From positions 11,603,997 through 11,667,996 of the forward strand of contig NC_087082.1 of NCBI RefSeq assembly GCF_026151205.1: a stretch of 64,000 nucleotides of DNA, given 5' to 3'. The first letter of the stretch is position 1. Every line of letters begins with the position of its first letter. Of this stretch, positions 1-14,501 are shown in pieces. Below the pieces are notes generated by a model, which was not told the origin of the DNA, did not search any database, and was given only the letters and a program-made list of their open reading frames with translations. Source of the stretch: Bolinopsis microptera (taxonomy: Eukaryota > Ctenophora > Tentaculata > Lobata > Bolinopsidae). A program made the translations under genes and the position numbers.

Positions 1-1572
1 GATTATGGTCTGAAGTGGTATTTATTACCTTAGATCGATCAACGTGATAAAAAATGTTGTTTGTTGAATCATTCATCCTGGCCGTTGGAGCATACAAAAC
101 TTTAAGTTTTCGCGATATTTGTCAGATGAGGTTTAAATTCTGTCGTAAAGTGCTGATCTACACATAACAGCGTGGCATTTTCCTATTAAGAGTGCAATGC
201 CCTTGTGAGGGATTATTACTATTTTTATCATGTATTTTTAAAGAATAAAATTTGTCATTAGAACCACCCGGGCACCGTCTCGGTTTACAATCAATAGTGT
301 TGATTACAGCCTCCTGTAAACTTATCAAGAAGGATAAGATAATTTGTTGCATCCAACAGCTTTGCTTTACCTTTGATGGTCGAATCTTGTTTTTATGAAA
401 TTTTAAAAATTCCTAAAAAACCAAAAGATGCTTTCTCTTTACCTTCTACTTGACACTCATTGATGATTGATGATTAATGCGGCTTATTGTTTATAAAACA
501 CTAACTAGTACTGTACCAGTATAGAGACTAATAATATTGAAACTGGTACAGAGACTGGTACAGAAAATGAGTGGTACATTCATGAAAATACCTCACCTGT
601 CAACACAGATAAAGTCAGTAGCATCGTTCCACACTCTGCAAAGCTCAAGAGACAGCTCAGTAGCTTCAGATCTAAGGAGGCCAATGTTAGTCTTACATAT
701 TTACATATTTTTATCAAACACCTCAGTTTTGGGCATTTGGAAGTTGCTATAAGAGACAGAAGGCGGTGCACGAGACATCTCATTTTGATTAATCGGAATT
801 ATTGTGTGATGCAAAAAACTGTAACGCGCCAATATTTGACACATTTCCACGTCAATCGTGCACTGCTCTCCCACAAATAGCCACACTTTTCAGCTCAATA
901 TGCAAGAATGCATATTATGCATATCATGCATGCTTGTACTTTTAGTGTGTTACCTGCATGCTGGTCGTTGTTTTACCAACCTTAACGTTAACTTACCGTT
1001 CACATTCCAGATATCAGCTAGGCTTTATCACCAAAAAACCCGAGATCTTCTTCAAAAAGAGTCGCGAGCAGACATGTCAGGGACCTATCGGAGCGAGGTT
1101 ACTAATCAGATACTAGTTGTCAGGCTGATTTTCAGTGTAACTCCCTCTCTCACTATAGTAGCCACTTTATAGCCACTTCAAACAGGTCAGTCTTATCTTT
1201 TATATTCTAACTATTCGGGGATCTACCCGGCGGTAGCTTTTTTGTTATCAGTAGTTAATGCGCAGAAAGGGTAATTGTAGTCAGTTATGAGTCAACACTC
1301 AACACTCAATTGTCAGGTTGGATTTTGTGGTCGAGCAATAGGGGCCTTAGTTTCGATAACTTAGCAAAGGAGGAAAACCAACTTAATGTACTAATAAACA
1401 GTGTTTTTGATATAGGTTGAAGCTACCGCCTATAAATATAATTTACTCCTAAAACTTGAGCTATTCTGGGTGGAGCACTGTTAGATAGAGATTCTAGGTT
1501 TTTGGCTCTATCACCCAGCACCCTCTGCCAGCTATCACATCAAGGTAGGAGGACTCTAGGAGGACGTTATAC
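1..1572. other. Left flank, no gene recognised
   Basis: This stretch lies downstream, on the minus strand, of the last visible aminotransferase exon and is probably intron of that gene. I looked on the minus strand for the next conserved family segment, the SEAND motif that follows the NSG motif, and did not find it, so the gene probably continues beyond base 1. Short open frames here have no recognisable content. Confidence 0.5.
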
Positions 1573-4512
1573 CCGGAGTTAACGAAGAAGACGGTATCAA
1601 GAGGAGCGGGGAAGAGGGAGGTAAGCTGCTGGGAGTAGGTGGAGTTAAGGTGGGAGAGGTAGCGACTGTTGGTGTTCAAGATACCCATCTGTTTGCATGC
1701 TGCTGTGACCACTTCCGGGTGGCAGTGTCCCACTGAAAATAGCGTAAAATTGTTAGATTGGAATAGAGATTTTAACTCGGTCAGGGAGGATAAGTAAACC
1801 CTTAAACCTTGGTTAAGTTTTAACTTTTTATACGTTTTGGGTGTTCCAGGATTGGTGGTTTAGATTGAAGTGGTAACTTTCTTTGCTCATTTAAGGCGCT
1901 GCATCATACTTTTCTGCGGTGCCACCAAGATACCATCCTGTATGAACATTGCATGTGGTTTCCTGTTATCAGCCGATCAATTGGTAGCCATGTGCCTGTT
2001 GGAAATGCCAGCTCACCAAAATGGATAATTGACCGTATGTCAATTATCCGGTGGTATGGTTCATGGTTGTCAGTTACCGAAGTTAAATGTTCCATGAACA
2101 GTCGGTAATCGACTGGGTGCCAGTGGCCTCTTGTCGAATATGAGACATTCTTTAATAGGTTGCATCTTTGACAAGTTCTCTTGAATTATTGCATTCTTTC
2201 TCAATTGAACTGCTCAGCAGTCAGCGCAATTTCGTTTAAATATAACGACTTTCTGCTTGAATATAATCACAGAAAGCTTGAGATGCAAATAGAGCTAGAA
2301 GTTTGTAGCCGCCAGATTATGGAATTTAAATCTTCGTGTTTGGCATACGATTTTAATTTTAATTTAATATATTATGTTCATATGCTCATTATTTTGATAG
2401 TTGTGTTGACTGCAGTTATTGTTGTATGTGAGACGGTTTTCCCAATTAAATACACTTTAAGTGTTTAACAACAGTGAGATCGATTGTCATTTATTCAACT
2501 CAAGTGGATTAACTGTTTTCCAGCGAAAGTCAAAATCACCGTACTAATATAAAAAAAGAATCCTTCGTTGAGATTGATTTCGACAAATCGCAAAGCCTCT
2601 TTATTACAATTTTCAATTTTCATTGATTTTGACAAAGTACAAAATCGGTATATACCATATAAGGAGTCGGGAAATCACACCCGAACATTGCATTGATCTA
2701 TAAATATAAATAAGGTAATGTGACTTTATTTCACTTCGAACAGCAGTTACTAATTTATATTACTAAGAAAAGTTAACAAATATAACTAAGAATAGTTATC
2801 AGACACTGACCATGACAGACATTGTTGATGCAGTCCAAGTACTCGTTGTCTTCTTCGTCGTACATGTACTGTCCCTTTGCTCGCACGATTTGCAGTGGGT
2901 TGGGGTCGTAAAACAGGATACAGGCATTTCTGAAAGGATATATTTCTAAAAACTAAGATATTTTACTCGGTATTCAGATTCTCAGATTGACAAATTCGCT
3001 TAAATACTTCAACTGATAGTTTGTAATCGCCAACGTCATTAACTGCTAGCGATTTGATCGGGTATTCAGCTGCATCGTATTTCTGCTTGTCATTTTGACA
3101 TATGGCTAAGTCGTTAAGTCCATCAAATCTATTAGTTAGTTCTTAAAACGTAGTGGTCGGCACAACTAATAATCATTTAACTTTAACGTAAGCGTTCGAC
3201 TATTTGGATTTTATCATTTTGATAAGTCTATTTTTATATCCGTGACTCAAATTTCGAGGACTAAATCTTTAACTTTAACGCAAGCGTTCGACTATTTAAA
3301 TTTTATCATTTTGATTCGTCTATTTTAATTTATACCGTGACTCAAATTTCGAGGGATAAATCTTTGATTGGTTCTAGTTCTAAAGCTTTATTTTCCCAGT
3401 TAACTATATTAATATACATGGTTTAAGTCTTAAACTATTTTCTTCCTAAGGTTGACTTGGAATCAATGTGGGATACTTTCAATCCATCTGTCTCACAGGT
3501 ATATATGGTCATGAGTACATCCTCTGGAAAAACCTCGAAGACAGAAAGACAGACCTAGAAATCAATTAAAGTATTAGCGAAACGTGGAGGATTCAGGAAC
3601 AGCTCAGCAGGATTTGGCACAGCCGCAAAATCACGACCCAAACCAAAATCGGATCCACAAAGCAGCTGTGTTGACTAAATAACTGCTTTATGGAAATATG
3701 GATTATGGAAATGAGGTATGAAATACTCAAATACTGCTCAGACAGCAGATGAAAGATTTGAGGTGCTCCATCAAAGATGCTAAGATGCTTGAAAATAATC
3801 CTGTAGAAGGTCTAGAAGCAGCCAGCAGGCCTCGCGAGATCTGCTGGTTATCAGGTGTCGACACGTACAATATGGCTAATGATGCTGCTGAACAGCAAGC
3901 AATAAATGAATAAACAAGGTTAATTAATCATTGGACGGGTGCCGTATGCAGGAACAAGGAGCTACTGTGTGGTCCACTCCAGCGAATAGGAGGACACCTT
4001 TTCAAGTGCAAGTAAGTACTATTTTATACCGCATGTCTTCGAATAGATACATTTTCTCACAAAAACCTCAAACTTTGATGAGGCTGATATCTTGATCGTA
4101 AGACTGACATTCATTTGATTAGTCCAGTTGTTCATATACAAGCTGATTGGTTGATCGCTGTAAAATAAAAAGGCACCTCTTTCAGTGGAGAGACTGAGAT
4201 ATACTTCACTGATGAAAATACTGCACTAGACTATAACAGTGAAGGTAAAAATAGAAGTCCGATACAAATTTGATAACGCTGGTTTGATTCAGAGCTTCTG
4301 TGTGGACTTTTTCCACATATTGATATAAAACTGGAGGAAAGAGTCTTATTTTTACTTTACTTTGTTATATTCCTAATTTCCTATACAAAAAATAAACTTT
4401 CAAATCGTGAAAAAAATCGTGAGAACTTACGCGACGTGCTTCTTTCGGAGCCTGTATATCTCATCTTTGCTTAAACTGCCGCCAAGCTTCTTCTCTTCTG
4501 TGTAACTGATAT
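1573..4512 (-). CDS. Class III PLP aminotransferase, ETNPPL/PHYKPL-like (partial, 3 exons seen)
   Basis: Three minus-strand exons join in frame: 4512-4431, 2929-2811 and 1732-1573. Each has AG before and GT after it, and the phases match: the Ala codon is split GC|A and the Val codon G|TG. The product reads RLRKKHVANAC, then a segment with IVRAKGQYMYD and EYLDCINNV, then GHCHPEVV, LNTNSRYL and VFFVNSG. This is the N-terminal part of the AGXT2-like family (ethanolamine-phosphate or phosphohydroxylysine phospho-lyase), which are PLP-dependent fold-type I enzymes. The NSG motif lies just before the conserved phosphate-binding region. The PLP lysine and the C-terminal half are not in the window. 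No start codon is assigned, because the first exon seen begins with a split codon and an earlier exon must lie above 4512. The family assignment is strong; choosing between ETNPPL and PHYKPL is not possible from this part. Confidence 0.85.
3179..3365. repeat. Tandem duplication, 92-bp unit, two copies
   Basis: A unit starting AACTTTAACG and ending CTCAAATTTCGAGG...TAAATCTTT occurs twice, at about 3179-3270 and 3271-3365, with a few substitutions and small indels. It lies in the intron between the first two visible aminotransferase exons. Confidence 0.85.
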
Positions 4513-6879
4513 CTGAAACAATATGAATCAGACAACATACCACTATTTTCTTTGCTTTTTAAATGAGTTTCTGTAACTGACAACTAAAGTGACATTCTTT
4601 CATGAATATTCTTTTGTGTGAATATTCTTTTATGAGCATTCATTATCATTTAAATCAGTTTGTGATAGTTTAACATCGGAATTGGAGCCCCCGATATATT
4701 CAGCGCCCTTTCTTTTACTCCAGAACCGTTTATTGCCAAAGCAGAGCCATTAATTTGCTCATAGCCAAGTGTGAGTATTTTAATCAGACTTGAACGAAGC
4801 CTATCTGATGTATTTACAAATAGTAATACTAGTTCTGAGTACTACGTTAGAACACGACAAGTACACTTTGACTTATAATAGTAGGTCTTTTTCGGGCAGT
4901 AAAGCTTCAGTGTAATCTATCGCATTTCTTGTGGTAGGGAACACGCCTCCACTAATCCCAAAATGCCCTGTACGTGATATAAACTCCTAGTCCAGCTTCT
5001 GTTTACAGTTCTCATTAGAGGATTAAGCGCAGATCGAGATCCCCAGAGTCTGCGGCCGCGGCCCCTTCATCTATGCTTATTAAGGGTTGTACCCTCGATA
5101 ACATCATTAATGTTACTCGATGAACGACTCCAGAGATGCAGCAGTTTCAAGTCAATCTAACTAGTTTGATTACCGTCTTATAACTTTACTGCCGCAAATA
5201 AGTAGAATTGCAGACAATTCTAAGAATTGTTTAGATTTACAAGGTGCTTAGCATTTTAACCGTCTGAACGTTATCTGCTGACCCATTGTCTGTTAAATAT
5301 GAATAAAAGAATTCTGTCCAACATTGATCGAGGAATTCTCAGGTTAGACGGATATTGTTATGGATGATTTACCCCCAGATCACAGATATGTGATTGTGCT
5401 CATCAGCATATTGTATTCATGCCGGTCGTGAGTGCCGTGACTAACATTTATTCGTTGTCGCATCGACTTGTGTGGAGGCTATTCTAGATCCTTCATTTAT
5501 TAGGTAGTCGTTGCCACTTTATTGATATTTTGCTAAGTAAAACGTCTCTTAACCGGGCCTCCCTCTATGCCGATCATTTCCTTCGAGACTTCGATGCTAA
5601 GTCGGAAAACAATTCAAAAATAGAATTGTCATCCCAATTGTCATAGCTTCCCTTCGTCGTGAAACTAAAATCAGCTTAATTTATTTGGTGACATTGCTGT
5701 CTGAGACTGACGGCTCGGAGAGGTTATGATGCGGGCGTGACGATCACTATTTTGCCGTATCTCATTATCGATCATTACGTTTGTAAAACTTACCGTTAAA
5801 GTACGTCAACACAGGATTATCAAATTCTTCGTTCGTTAGATATGATGTTAAGCCTCTAAAAGCTTGAAATTGCAAGAACATTAATTATTTGTCTGTTCGG
5901 GTAGGAAATATTTTAAGGGCAATATTTGTCCTACGGATTATCTTACTCTGACAATTGGATGAGGTTTAGTCAATGTACACGTAGACTGCCCTGCTGGAGG
6001 TTCCAGTCTATATTATTACTGTCTATAAGTATAAGTGAGTTGCTGCAGACAAGAGGGTAGCCTGCTGTTGGGGGATTGTCAGGAACTTTGTCGAGGAACA
6101 ATCCTAGAGCTGACTTTAATAGTGAGAGATCTTTGAAAATGTTGACGAATTCTAGCAGTACTCAGTAGGTTCCAAAGAGTTCTCATACAAAGTTGTAGAT
6201 TGGATTGAGCAATTAGTTTTTGAACTATTGTGAATTGTGATCCCAGTCGCGTTCATATCGGCAACCTTTATTTTCACTTTGATCGTCGATATAAGCTATT
6301 TTTAACTTCATTTAATGCCAAAATCTGTATAAGTATTCTTTGAAAGTTATATTTAACATGATTGAATTTTCTATCGGCATGATAGTCATTTATAAATAAT
6401 ATTAATAAGCTATTCAAATACCGATTGCTTCATCACTATTTAACCAAATAAAATCTCAGACGCTTAAACGAATTAAATATTCATTGGGCAAATTCACATG
6501 TCAAATTTGTTCTCCATGCAGGCGGCGAATTTTGGTATGAAGAATCAATTCATGTTTGCAGTCAGTTCATTATGTTATCTTCTAATTTCTTAGTGGTTAG
6601 AATTTAGACAAGTGCTAAATTAGCGTGTTTGATTGAAACAATTTTTCTCCGAGCAGTTCTTTCTGATGGAGCTGTACTTATTATTCATGAATAATAGTTA
6701 TCATGGAAATAGTTAGTCTCAGATTATTATCAATAACTATCATCGCCTCATATTATTATCAGCAAAATCTACTAAACGGTGACTCCAAACATCATAACAC
6801 GCCTAAAATTGAACACGGCCATATAAGCGAATATCTTCGTACTTGCTCTTGGAGTAAATTCTCGTGCAGCAGACACTGA

Positions 6880-6892
6880 GGGGGGGGGGGGG
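6880..6892. repeat. Poly-G tract (13 G)
   Basis: An uninterrupted run of 13 G in AT-rich sequence. Runs of this kind mark the ends of at least two mobile elements elsewhere in the window, but no matching inverted partner was found for this one. Confidence 0.9.
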
Positions 6893-7447
6893 AAATCATA
6901 GAGTTTTTTAAATGCGCCTGAGGTCAAAACAGCGAAACATTCAGTTTCAACCATGCCTTTAAAAAAGTTTAAAGTTTATGGCAGGACTACCGAAAGCTGC
7001 ATCATGTCCAAATTTTGTTAGCAGATGCTATGGGTATTAATGGCGAACATAACGCCGTAGGCGAAACGGTTTTGATGATTTTGCTTTTGCAAAAGGCTTA
7101 GCTGAGCAATTGGCACTAGAAATCATTTTCAAACACAGTTTCAAGAACGGTTCAATAATACGGTTCTAAATCCAGCAAGATTTTGGCTTTGCTGTGCCAA
7201 TTTAGGGGTCGAACAGGATCGATAAAGTCCTGACAATTTTGAAAATATACCTACAGTAATTAGGTTTCAAAAAGGGTGCAAAGAGGAAGAATCTGGAATT
7301 TTTTTTGGAAAATTTGCTTTAAGAAATGAATTCTAGCAATGAGGAATATAAGTTTCGACTACACTTTAGCAGTAAAGCAATTTTGATAATGCAATGGCGG
7401 ATAGGCCAAATTAGGCCAACAAATTGGGCCCATTTCCACGATTTTAT

Positions 7448-7481
7448 GGGGGGGCCGGGGGGGTCGCCCCCGCCCCCCCCC
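7448..7481. repeat. G-run/C-run hairpin-forming tract
   Basis: Two 7-G runs separated by CC are followed by TCG and then two C runs separated by G, so the G and C halves can pair. A flank reading CTCTTCCTACACCCC follows. This may be the abutting or collapsed ends of a poly-G-capped element, but no matching second end was found. Confidence 0.6.
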
Positions 7482-10400
7482 TCTTCCTACACCCCTAGCG
7501 TAGAGAGTTCAGTATTCACTGTTATTCATTATGCACACTTATCATTTAGTATCGTATGACCATCTTTTAGAGTTGTGAGTTGTGACTTATATCCTATTAT
7601 CTTATTACTGAACAAGTTTTAAAGACCCGAGAACTTAAAGTTGTATCGTCCCATTATTTCTGTATTTGGTTTGCAATTCTATCGCTCACATATTCGTGCG
7701 GGGCCTTACTACTCAACTATAATCAATAATAGTCTTTTCTTGCGAGAGTCTTTTCAGCTTATATTATGAAAACAAGTAAATGTGTCAGATAAGAAAGGGT
7801 AGCGTTCCTAAAGAATCAATATCTTCCCGGATACGGAATATGAGATACCTCCCTCTCCAGTGAGAGGCTGTCTCTCGACAGCCTAGAAAATATGGGTTTG
7901 CCAGCGAAACACGTGGGTAATGGCCACTGGCGGGTGGTATAAATATTTAATATCAGCTAAGCGTGCGTGAAATAGCGGCGCGCGCAATAATGTCGTGGTG
8001 AACAATAAAAAAGTGAAGTTACATTATATGTTCATTGCTGCGCCTTCCTGTTATGCAGGTGTGCAGTCCCAATCAGATGTGCAGTCGCAAACTGTTTTGA
8101 ATTGCAAGGCCGAAAAGAAATGGTTTTAAACAATTAAATGAATTAAGAGTGATTTTTGTATATTATCAGTCTTCTAACTATCTCACTATATCGAAAGTTT
8201 GAAGAAAATCGTAGGGTTCTGGGTAAAATCTCCAGATATACGCAACAACTCTGCAACAGGTGCACACGCGCGTTTATTTTTCCAACTTCACCGATTTACA
8301 TAGTTTATTTTCTTAATTTTTCGAAGTATAATTTTCAAAGTGTAATGTTTATTTATTAGCGCTGTCTCATTCGATTACGAAATCGGAAAAACGATATTGT
8401 AAGTCTAACTCATGACATTGTGAGTAAGAAACATCAGCGAATGAGACTCCTTTAGCAAATTTGCACTCTGAATCAGCGTGAAAATCACGTTTTGGTAAAC
8501 ACCGCCGAGTTGTGCCGTTATACCTCCACAAATGACCACTATGGAGTAAAATTATATTCGCCCTTCTAGTCGGCAATTTGTTGCAATAACTCAGTATCTC
8601 ATATCACGTAACAATAACTTCAATAAGACCTCTGCTGTTTTGAAAAAACTGCGATCCATAGCTGTTATGGGCAATCAAAAATTTGAAAAGTACTTAACGT
8701 TATCATGATACATACTTGTGTTGTGTGCAGCGGTCTCATGCAGTTTACAGAGGCCCACAAGTTTATTTATCTTTAAATAGGTACATATTTATATTCTTAT
8801 ATCGTGTAAGCATATCCTACAATTTACTTATTCACTATCACGGAGCAATTCACTACCAATGAGCAATCTCACCTTCAAATCTGATCAAATGATCAGATTT
8901 GGCTCAGTCCACTCTTGAAGAAGCTCTACATAAGTCCCACGTGGTTCAACACTAATTAATTAGTAGTTCAGGTTTCTGGTTAATTTCTTGTGTTACCCTG
9001 GATTTACCATAACATAGCATATCGCATTCGTTCATATAGCGTTTACCCCACTATATCCCAGTATTTTCGCACTAGTACCCCACAGTGAACATGATATGTA
9101 TCCTTCAGTTTGCAATTTTCTGTTCCCCAGAGGTAGTATACAGTTTCTATACAGCGGTTTAGACAGTTTACTTGTTATAAAAACATGTCCTGAATTACAT
9201 CACTTAGTTTAATATTTAATCAGCTAACTCTATGCTGATTAAACATGTGCTTAAACATGTGATAATTTCGGTGGACAGAATATAAAATAACGATTAGATA
9301 TTTGACATAATATCTAAATCTGAGTTTTATATAAATCTCGACCACCATAACTTGCCTATGTAGAATTACCCAGCTACCCGAGCAAAACTGGTATACGATG
9401 GGTTAAAATCTTCAGCTTAATAAACATTAATCAACATTTTAGTGAGGAAGTACTTTGTACTCCAAATCGAGATTCATTTCCGTATAAAGCAAGTGATCGT
9501 GCAAGAATCACTATCTTTGATGCCTTACTGTGCTTGTCAACCTTTAGCAGACATCTATCACTCGCACTAAGTTTGATTTCGGTGCATCTTTTGACGTTTT
9601 CATTTTAATGAATTCTAGGGTTAGTAAACTTGAAGTAAACGAACACAAGTATATTCATTATTATGAACCCTTATACCACATGGTATCAATTCCTGCCACC
9701 TATTAGAGTATTACGGATACCCCTGCTTTTTGAAAATAGGACTTTTAACGGGGGTTAATTTTCCATTTTATTTTACCGCATGGGCTACACATAATTTCTA
9801 GAGTACTAGCTTGGGATGTACCGAGTGCCGAGTGCTTGGGCGAGTTGTTAATTAAGATTTTCGTCAACTCATTCACCGTTTGACTGCGGGATACATAAAA
9901 ATCATGTGATCACTCTTTGACCTCTATGTTCAATTGTTTTCTGAATGAATAGTTTTATTATCAACAAGTTCAGTAATCAGTAGTTATATCATAGTTTTAT
10001 CTAATGCCACCTCATAGCGAGAACAATGTTTCACTAACAGTAACCTCATTGAACCGTTCATTATTATAGGTAATATCATAAGTAAGATGTCATTAGTATT
10101 GAGTTATAATTATATTGTAGTAAGTGTTTCCTAGTATATTGCGAATAAGCACTGTTCGTAGTTTGTTTTAGGTTTGCTCGATATTCATGTTAACAATAAC
10201 ATCTTCAGAAACATCTGAAACATCCAAAGAATCAAGATTCCCATTGCTTAGCAAGGATATTCCATTGAGCAGTCGCCGCATCAAACTAGTCCCCAGAAAA
10301 GTCAGACTTTAAAGTAAGATGCAATTAATATATTGATACGTTTTAGATATACGAGAAGCCGCAAATTCCAACCTCTCAATGTCTCAATACCCTAACATCT

Positions 10401-13400
10401 GATATCTCAAAGATCAGGTACTATAACTAACTTATAACTAACTTGTAACTAATACCTACCTGTGGTTATGGTCACTGCTCCTACGTAGAGATTCTAGTTC
10501 TCACGACAGAATACTTATAATCTAACTAACTTAAAGTACCCCAAAAGGCGTATATAATAAGGTATGCGAGGTTGGAACTGGAAGAATGCATTTATCTGCC
10601 CGACAACTCCGCATCCCGCCAGATTCATTTAAATGGGATTTGGAGCTCGGCGTATTGGGTGACACTTCTATTTATCCTCTGCGAAAATATGTACGTAATT
10701 AATGGACCAGTCGGCTTTGCAATTCACCTTGTCCCATTAGATAATGGTATTTCTCTATAATTAGTCTCGTGATAACGGTTTTATTCATGCCACCTGCCTG
10801 ATTAGTTTAATACAGTTCGCACTTTGCAATTTCCCTTATCTTGATTAACTGATAAGACAGCGTCCTTCAGTCCGCTTTTTCTACGTCACAAACATTTCTT
10901 GTTCAACTTGGGCCGGAAACATATAATATTCCATGTATTTTTCTAATGTGCAATGTGGTATTCCATCACAATAAATCCAGTGCGTAGCTGGCTCGAATTA
11001 AGATTGTGCAGTTCATGGTTTGTTATAATTAGCAAACAAATAACCGCGTACAATACAATGTTTGGTGGGAATATCTGGATTATGGTTGGTGGCCAAATTA
11101 ATTATAAACGGTTTTCTTTGAGTAAGTTTCCAGCAGAAATATGGCCACTTAGTTTCAGGGATCTCTTGCCAGTAACATTACTCCCAAGACCAGAGGGAGA
11201 GGTGGGAACATAGGAGTTATTTTTTGCAAATAGAGTATCAACTTTATGAAGTCAGTTTTTAAAACTTACATCCAATCGATACTAAGTGGTTTAAGATGAA
11301 TGAAGTTACAGTGGTGGATCCATTTTTTTCGAAATATTTTTAAGGGCCCAGAGGTTTTGAACAAAAAAGATTGTAAGTCAGAGCCTTTAAAATACCGACT
11401 ATCATCAAAATAGGGACTACGTAATTTTACATATTTATATATATCATGATAACAAAATATTGACAATAATATTAATATGATATCGACCACTATCACTTGA
11501 CAACTAAGAGTTTCGCCGCTATTTTATTGCTCTCATGGTTTGTAGATATTCAATGAAGCATTCACTTGATGGTTCGGTAATTGTCATATATCAGATCACC
11601 ATGATCACTTGCCCTTAGAATTTCAATATTCATCATCATTAAATGATCAAGGATCAATCATCATTCTAACGATCATGACTTGTTCACCACAATTAATCTA
11701 ATATCACAAATGCTCACCTGTCACCTTGTAACCGCATGAATTACGACCCTGCGGTTTTCAGCTACGTAAACTTTGCTTGCTTTCCTCTTCTGATGAGATG
11801 GTGCACGTGTTTTTGTCCCGGACACTCGAATGAACAAGGCACGTCACGTGATAATTGTAATAATGCACTCGTCGAGATATTATGTCAACTGTTTTGTTGG
11901 GGGAGAGAGAAAGTTCCATCATGGTAATGATCATCATAGTTGGCAGTTAGGCATTGTGGCCGGGGATCAGTGCTGGATCAGTGGTTTTCCTCCTGCCAAG
12001 ATCGACTCAATATAAAGCGGTGTCGGATCGGAGAGCTTCAATTGTTAGATTTTGTTGAGCTATCAGATAAGCCGGTTAATACTGTTAATATAGCTAGCCA
12101 TTCTTTGAATTTACACAGACCTTCCTTTGTGATCGGTTGAACTGAGCTGTCAATTTTCAATTTTATTGGGTACCTTTTAACAAATCAAGTCTGAGTTTAA
12201 CAGTACGGGAGGTCTTTGAGAGCTATTTTGCTGCCGAGTCATATCATTTTGCTGACAACTTTTATCATATTGCATCCGGTAGGTTCTGATCATGCACCAT
12301 AGAGATATGATCATAAGTTCGGGTTTGCAACTAAGTTAACCGACAAAACCTACATGTCGTTGCTTCACCGCTTCAGCTGTCCCGCCAAAATGCGCTAATA
12401 GTCAAACTTCAAACTTGTCAAACGTGTGAATCCGACGTACGACGCCCCTTAAATATATCTTACGATCATAGTCACCTGTCAGATTTGATGAATACCACCA
12501 CCCACCTACCATGTCTGATTTGATAGATACCACAATGACCTCCCATGTTATTATCTTAGATGTTATGATCTTATTATCAAATTATGCTCATGATGGCTGT
12601 TGAGTGTTGGGCCAATATCCGGTAACAATCACCATTCAGTCAGTCACACCGTTATCTTGACACACAACCTACGTTTACTATTTAATTTTTGACGACCTTA
12701 GATTGTGACTTAATTCAACCCTAAAACCTGGATCGAGACTTTGGTGGTTACTTGCCGAGACTTGCAGCACAACTTTTACGACATGTCGCACTGATCTTTA
12801 TTCCTTTTGCAGAATTATTTTTCAATAACCTTAGCTCTCTTACATAGTGATAGGATGCTCTTTAATTTGATGTATTTAATAGTATTTTAGGTGGGTGTGT
12901 TCACTAATAACTATATAATTTACAATATAGCAAATATAGCAAATATAGCATAAGCATGGTCGTGACAGTAAAACCGTATTATACTTATGCAGAGATATTC
13001 GTTAAACACATGTTGATGTGGTAACTCTCAATCTGTTTCAAGAGCTCGATCTTTAGTTCATTTAACTTTTCAATGGTGTGTTGGCAGTAAAATGTCTGAT
13101 CGTGTCACACCAAAGCTGCAAAATAATTATGTAGTTAAATTGATATTTCTTAATTCGCCCACAGCATTCATCTAATCATGAGCAAATAGATTATTTTTGA
13201 CTAGACTTCACCATCAAACTTATAAAGTTATAAACTACAATTCTTAATATAAATATTTAATAATTATTTTAAATGAAGGATGGCTATTGGCTGTCGCGAA
13301 TAAAACTTGGTATCTATAGAAGCTTCATATTATTACTACTACCTGGGTAAACGTTAAAATCATATGTTTAAACGAGCATTTCTTTATATGCTCCATCTTT

Positions 13401-14501
13401 AATTTATTTTATTTTAAAAGGTTGTGTACAACAAAATTCTAACTTTATATTCTCTCAATGTGGCAGTAAACTAGTAAAGTTGTCAAATGTTTATTATATG
13501 TATTATTATAAGTAGTAGCGAACGATCCATATTACTAAATTTACCGGGAATATCTTCGTGGTCAACTGAATAATATAGATCATTGATTCTTTAAAATTTA
13601 TTTTTATATATAATGTGAATGATCTATTGATATTGTTTGAGTATGTGATTATCATAATATAAATTTATGTAATATCCTATTGAGGCTCATGTCACCCCAT
13701 TGCGGGTTTACTACTACTACTAATTGACAATTACTCGACCATCAAAACTATCAACTCTAAGTTTGAAGGTTTGATATCTAGGGTTACTTTAAACTCTGAT
13801 ATTCTTCATCGGCTCGTCTGGTCCTATAACATTCGTGACAGAAATTTATGATGAATATGCCTAATTTGTAATTATCCTTCAAATATATTGTCAATAAATG
13901 CCATTTTGTTATTTTGTCGCATCAATAACTCAGCATTGCGATCATTCGGGTGCAATAAACATCTAGTCGCTAGCATGAACAATAATAACGTTTCTGAAGC
14001 TTTCTTTTTTCTTTGTGGGTGGTAAATGGTAATGGCATCACGTGAACCTGGTTCATTATGGTTCACGGTGAACCATAATGAGAGTTGATTTGATCTAATA
14101 GGCGGTTGCCATTAGAGTGATGCTTGCGCCACAATTTGCCTCCATATATGGTGCTAATCTGACTACCCTCACAAATTCAATTTGTTCGAGATTTGACATA
14201 AAATTCAGGCACTGGCATAATATGTTAGTTAGACCTTTCCATTCTTCCTTGTGGCAATTTTACGCCCCTATTGAAATACATTTTGGAATTTGGATTTAAT
14301 TTTAATATAATTTGCGTAATGTGTATAACTATAATATTAGTCCAGCTTTCGTTTAAAGGACTTTCATAAGATGATAAGTGATAACGACATACCTGGACTT
14401 AAATCCTCATTTCGTGCTGATTTATTAAAAATATATTTCACCTTATATCTAATCCACTTGAGAAATGAATCACAGCTTAACCCTGTCCACCAATAGTTAC
14501 C

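Larger units (their letters stand above)
4513..14501. other. Gene-poor intergenic region
   Basis: About 10 kb of AT-rich sequence. The open frames are all short (up to 86 codons), have no recognisable domain and scatter over both strands as expected by chance. An early exon of the aminotransferase could lie just above 4513. Homopolymer and G/C features at 6880 and 7448 are listed separately. Small exons of unknown genes cannot be excluded by eye. Confidence 0.5.
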
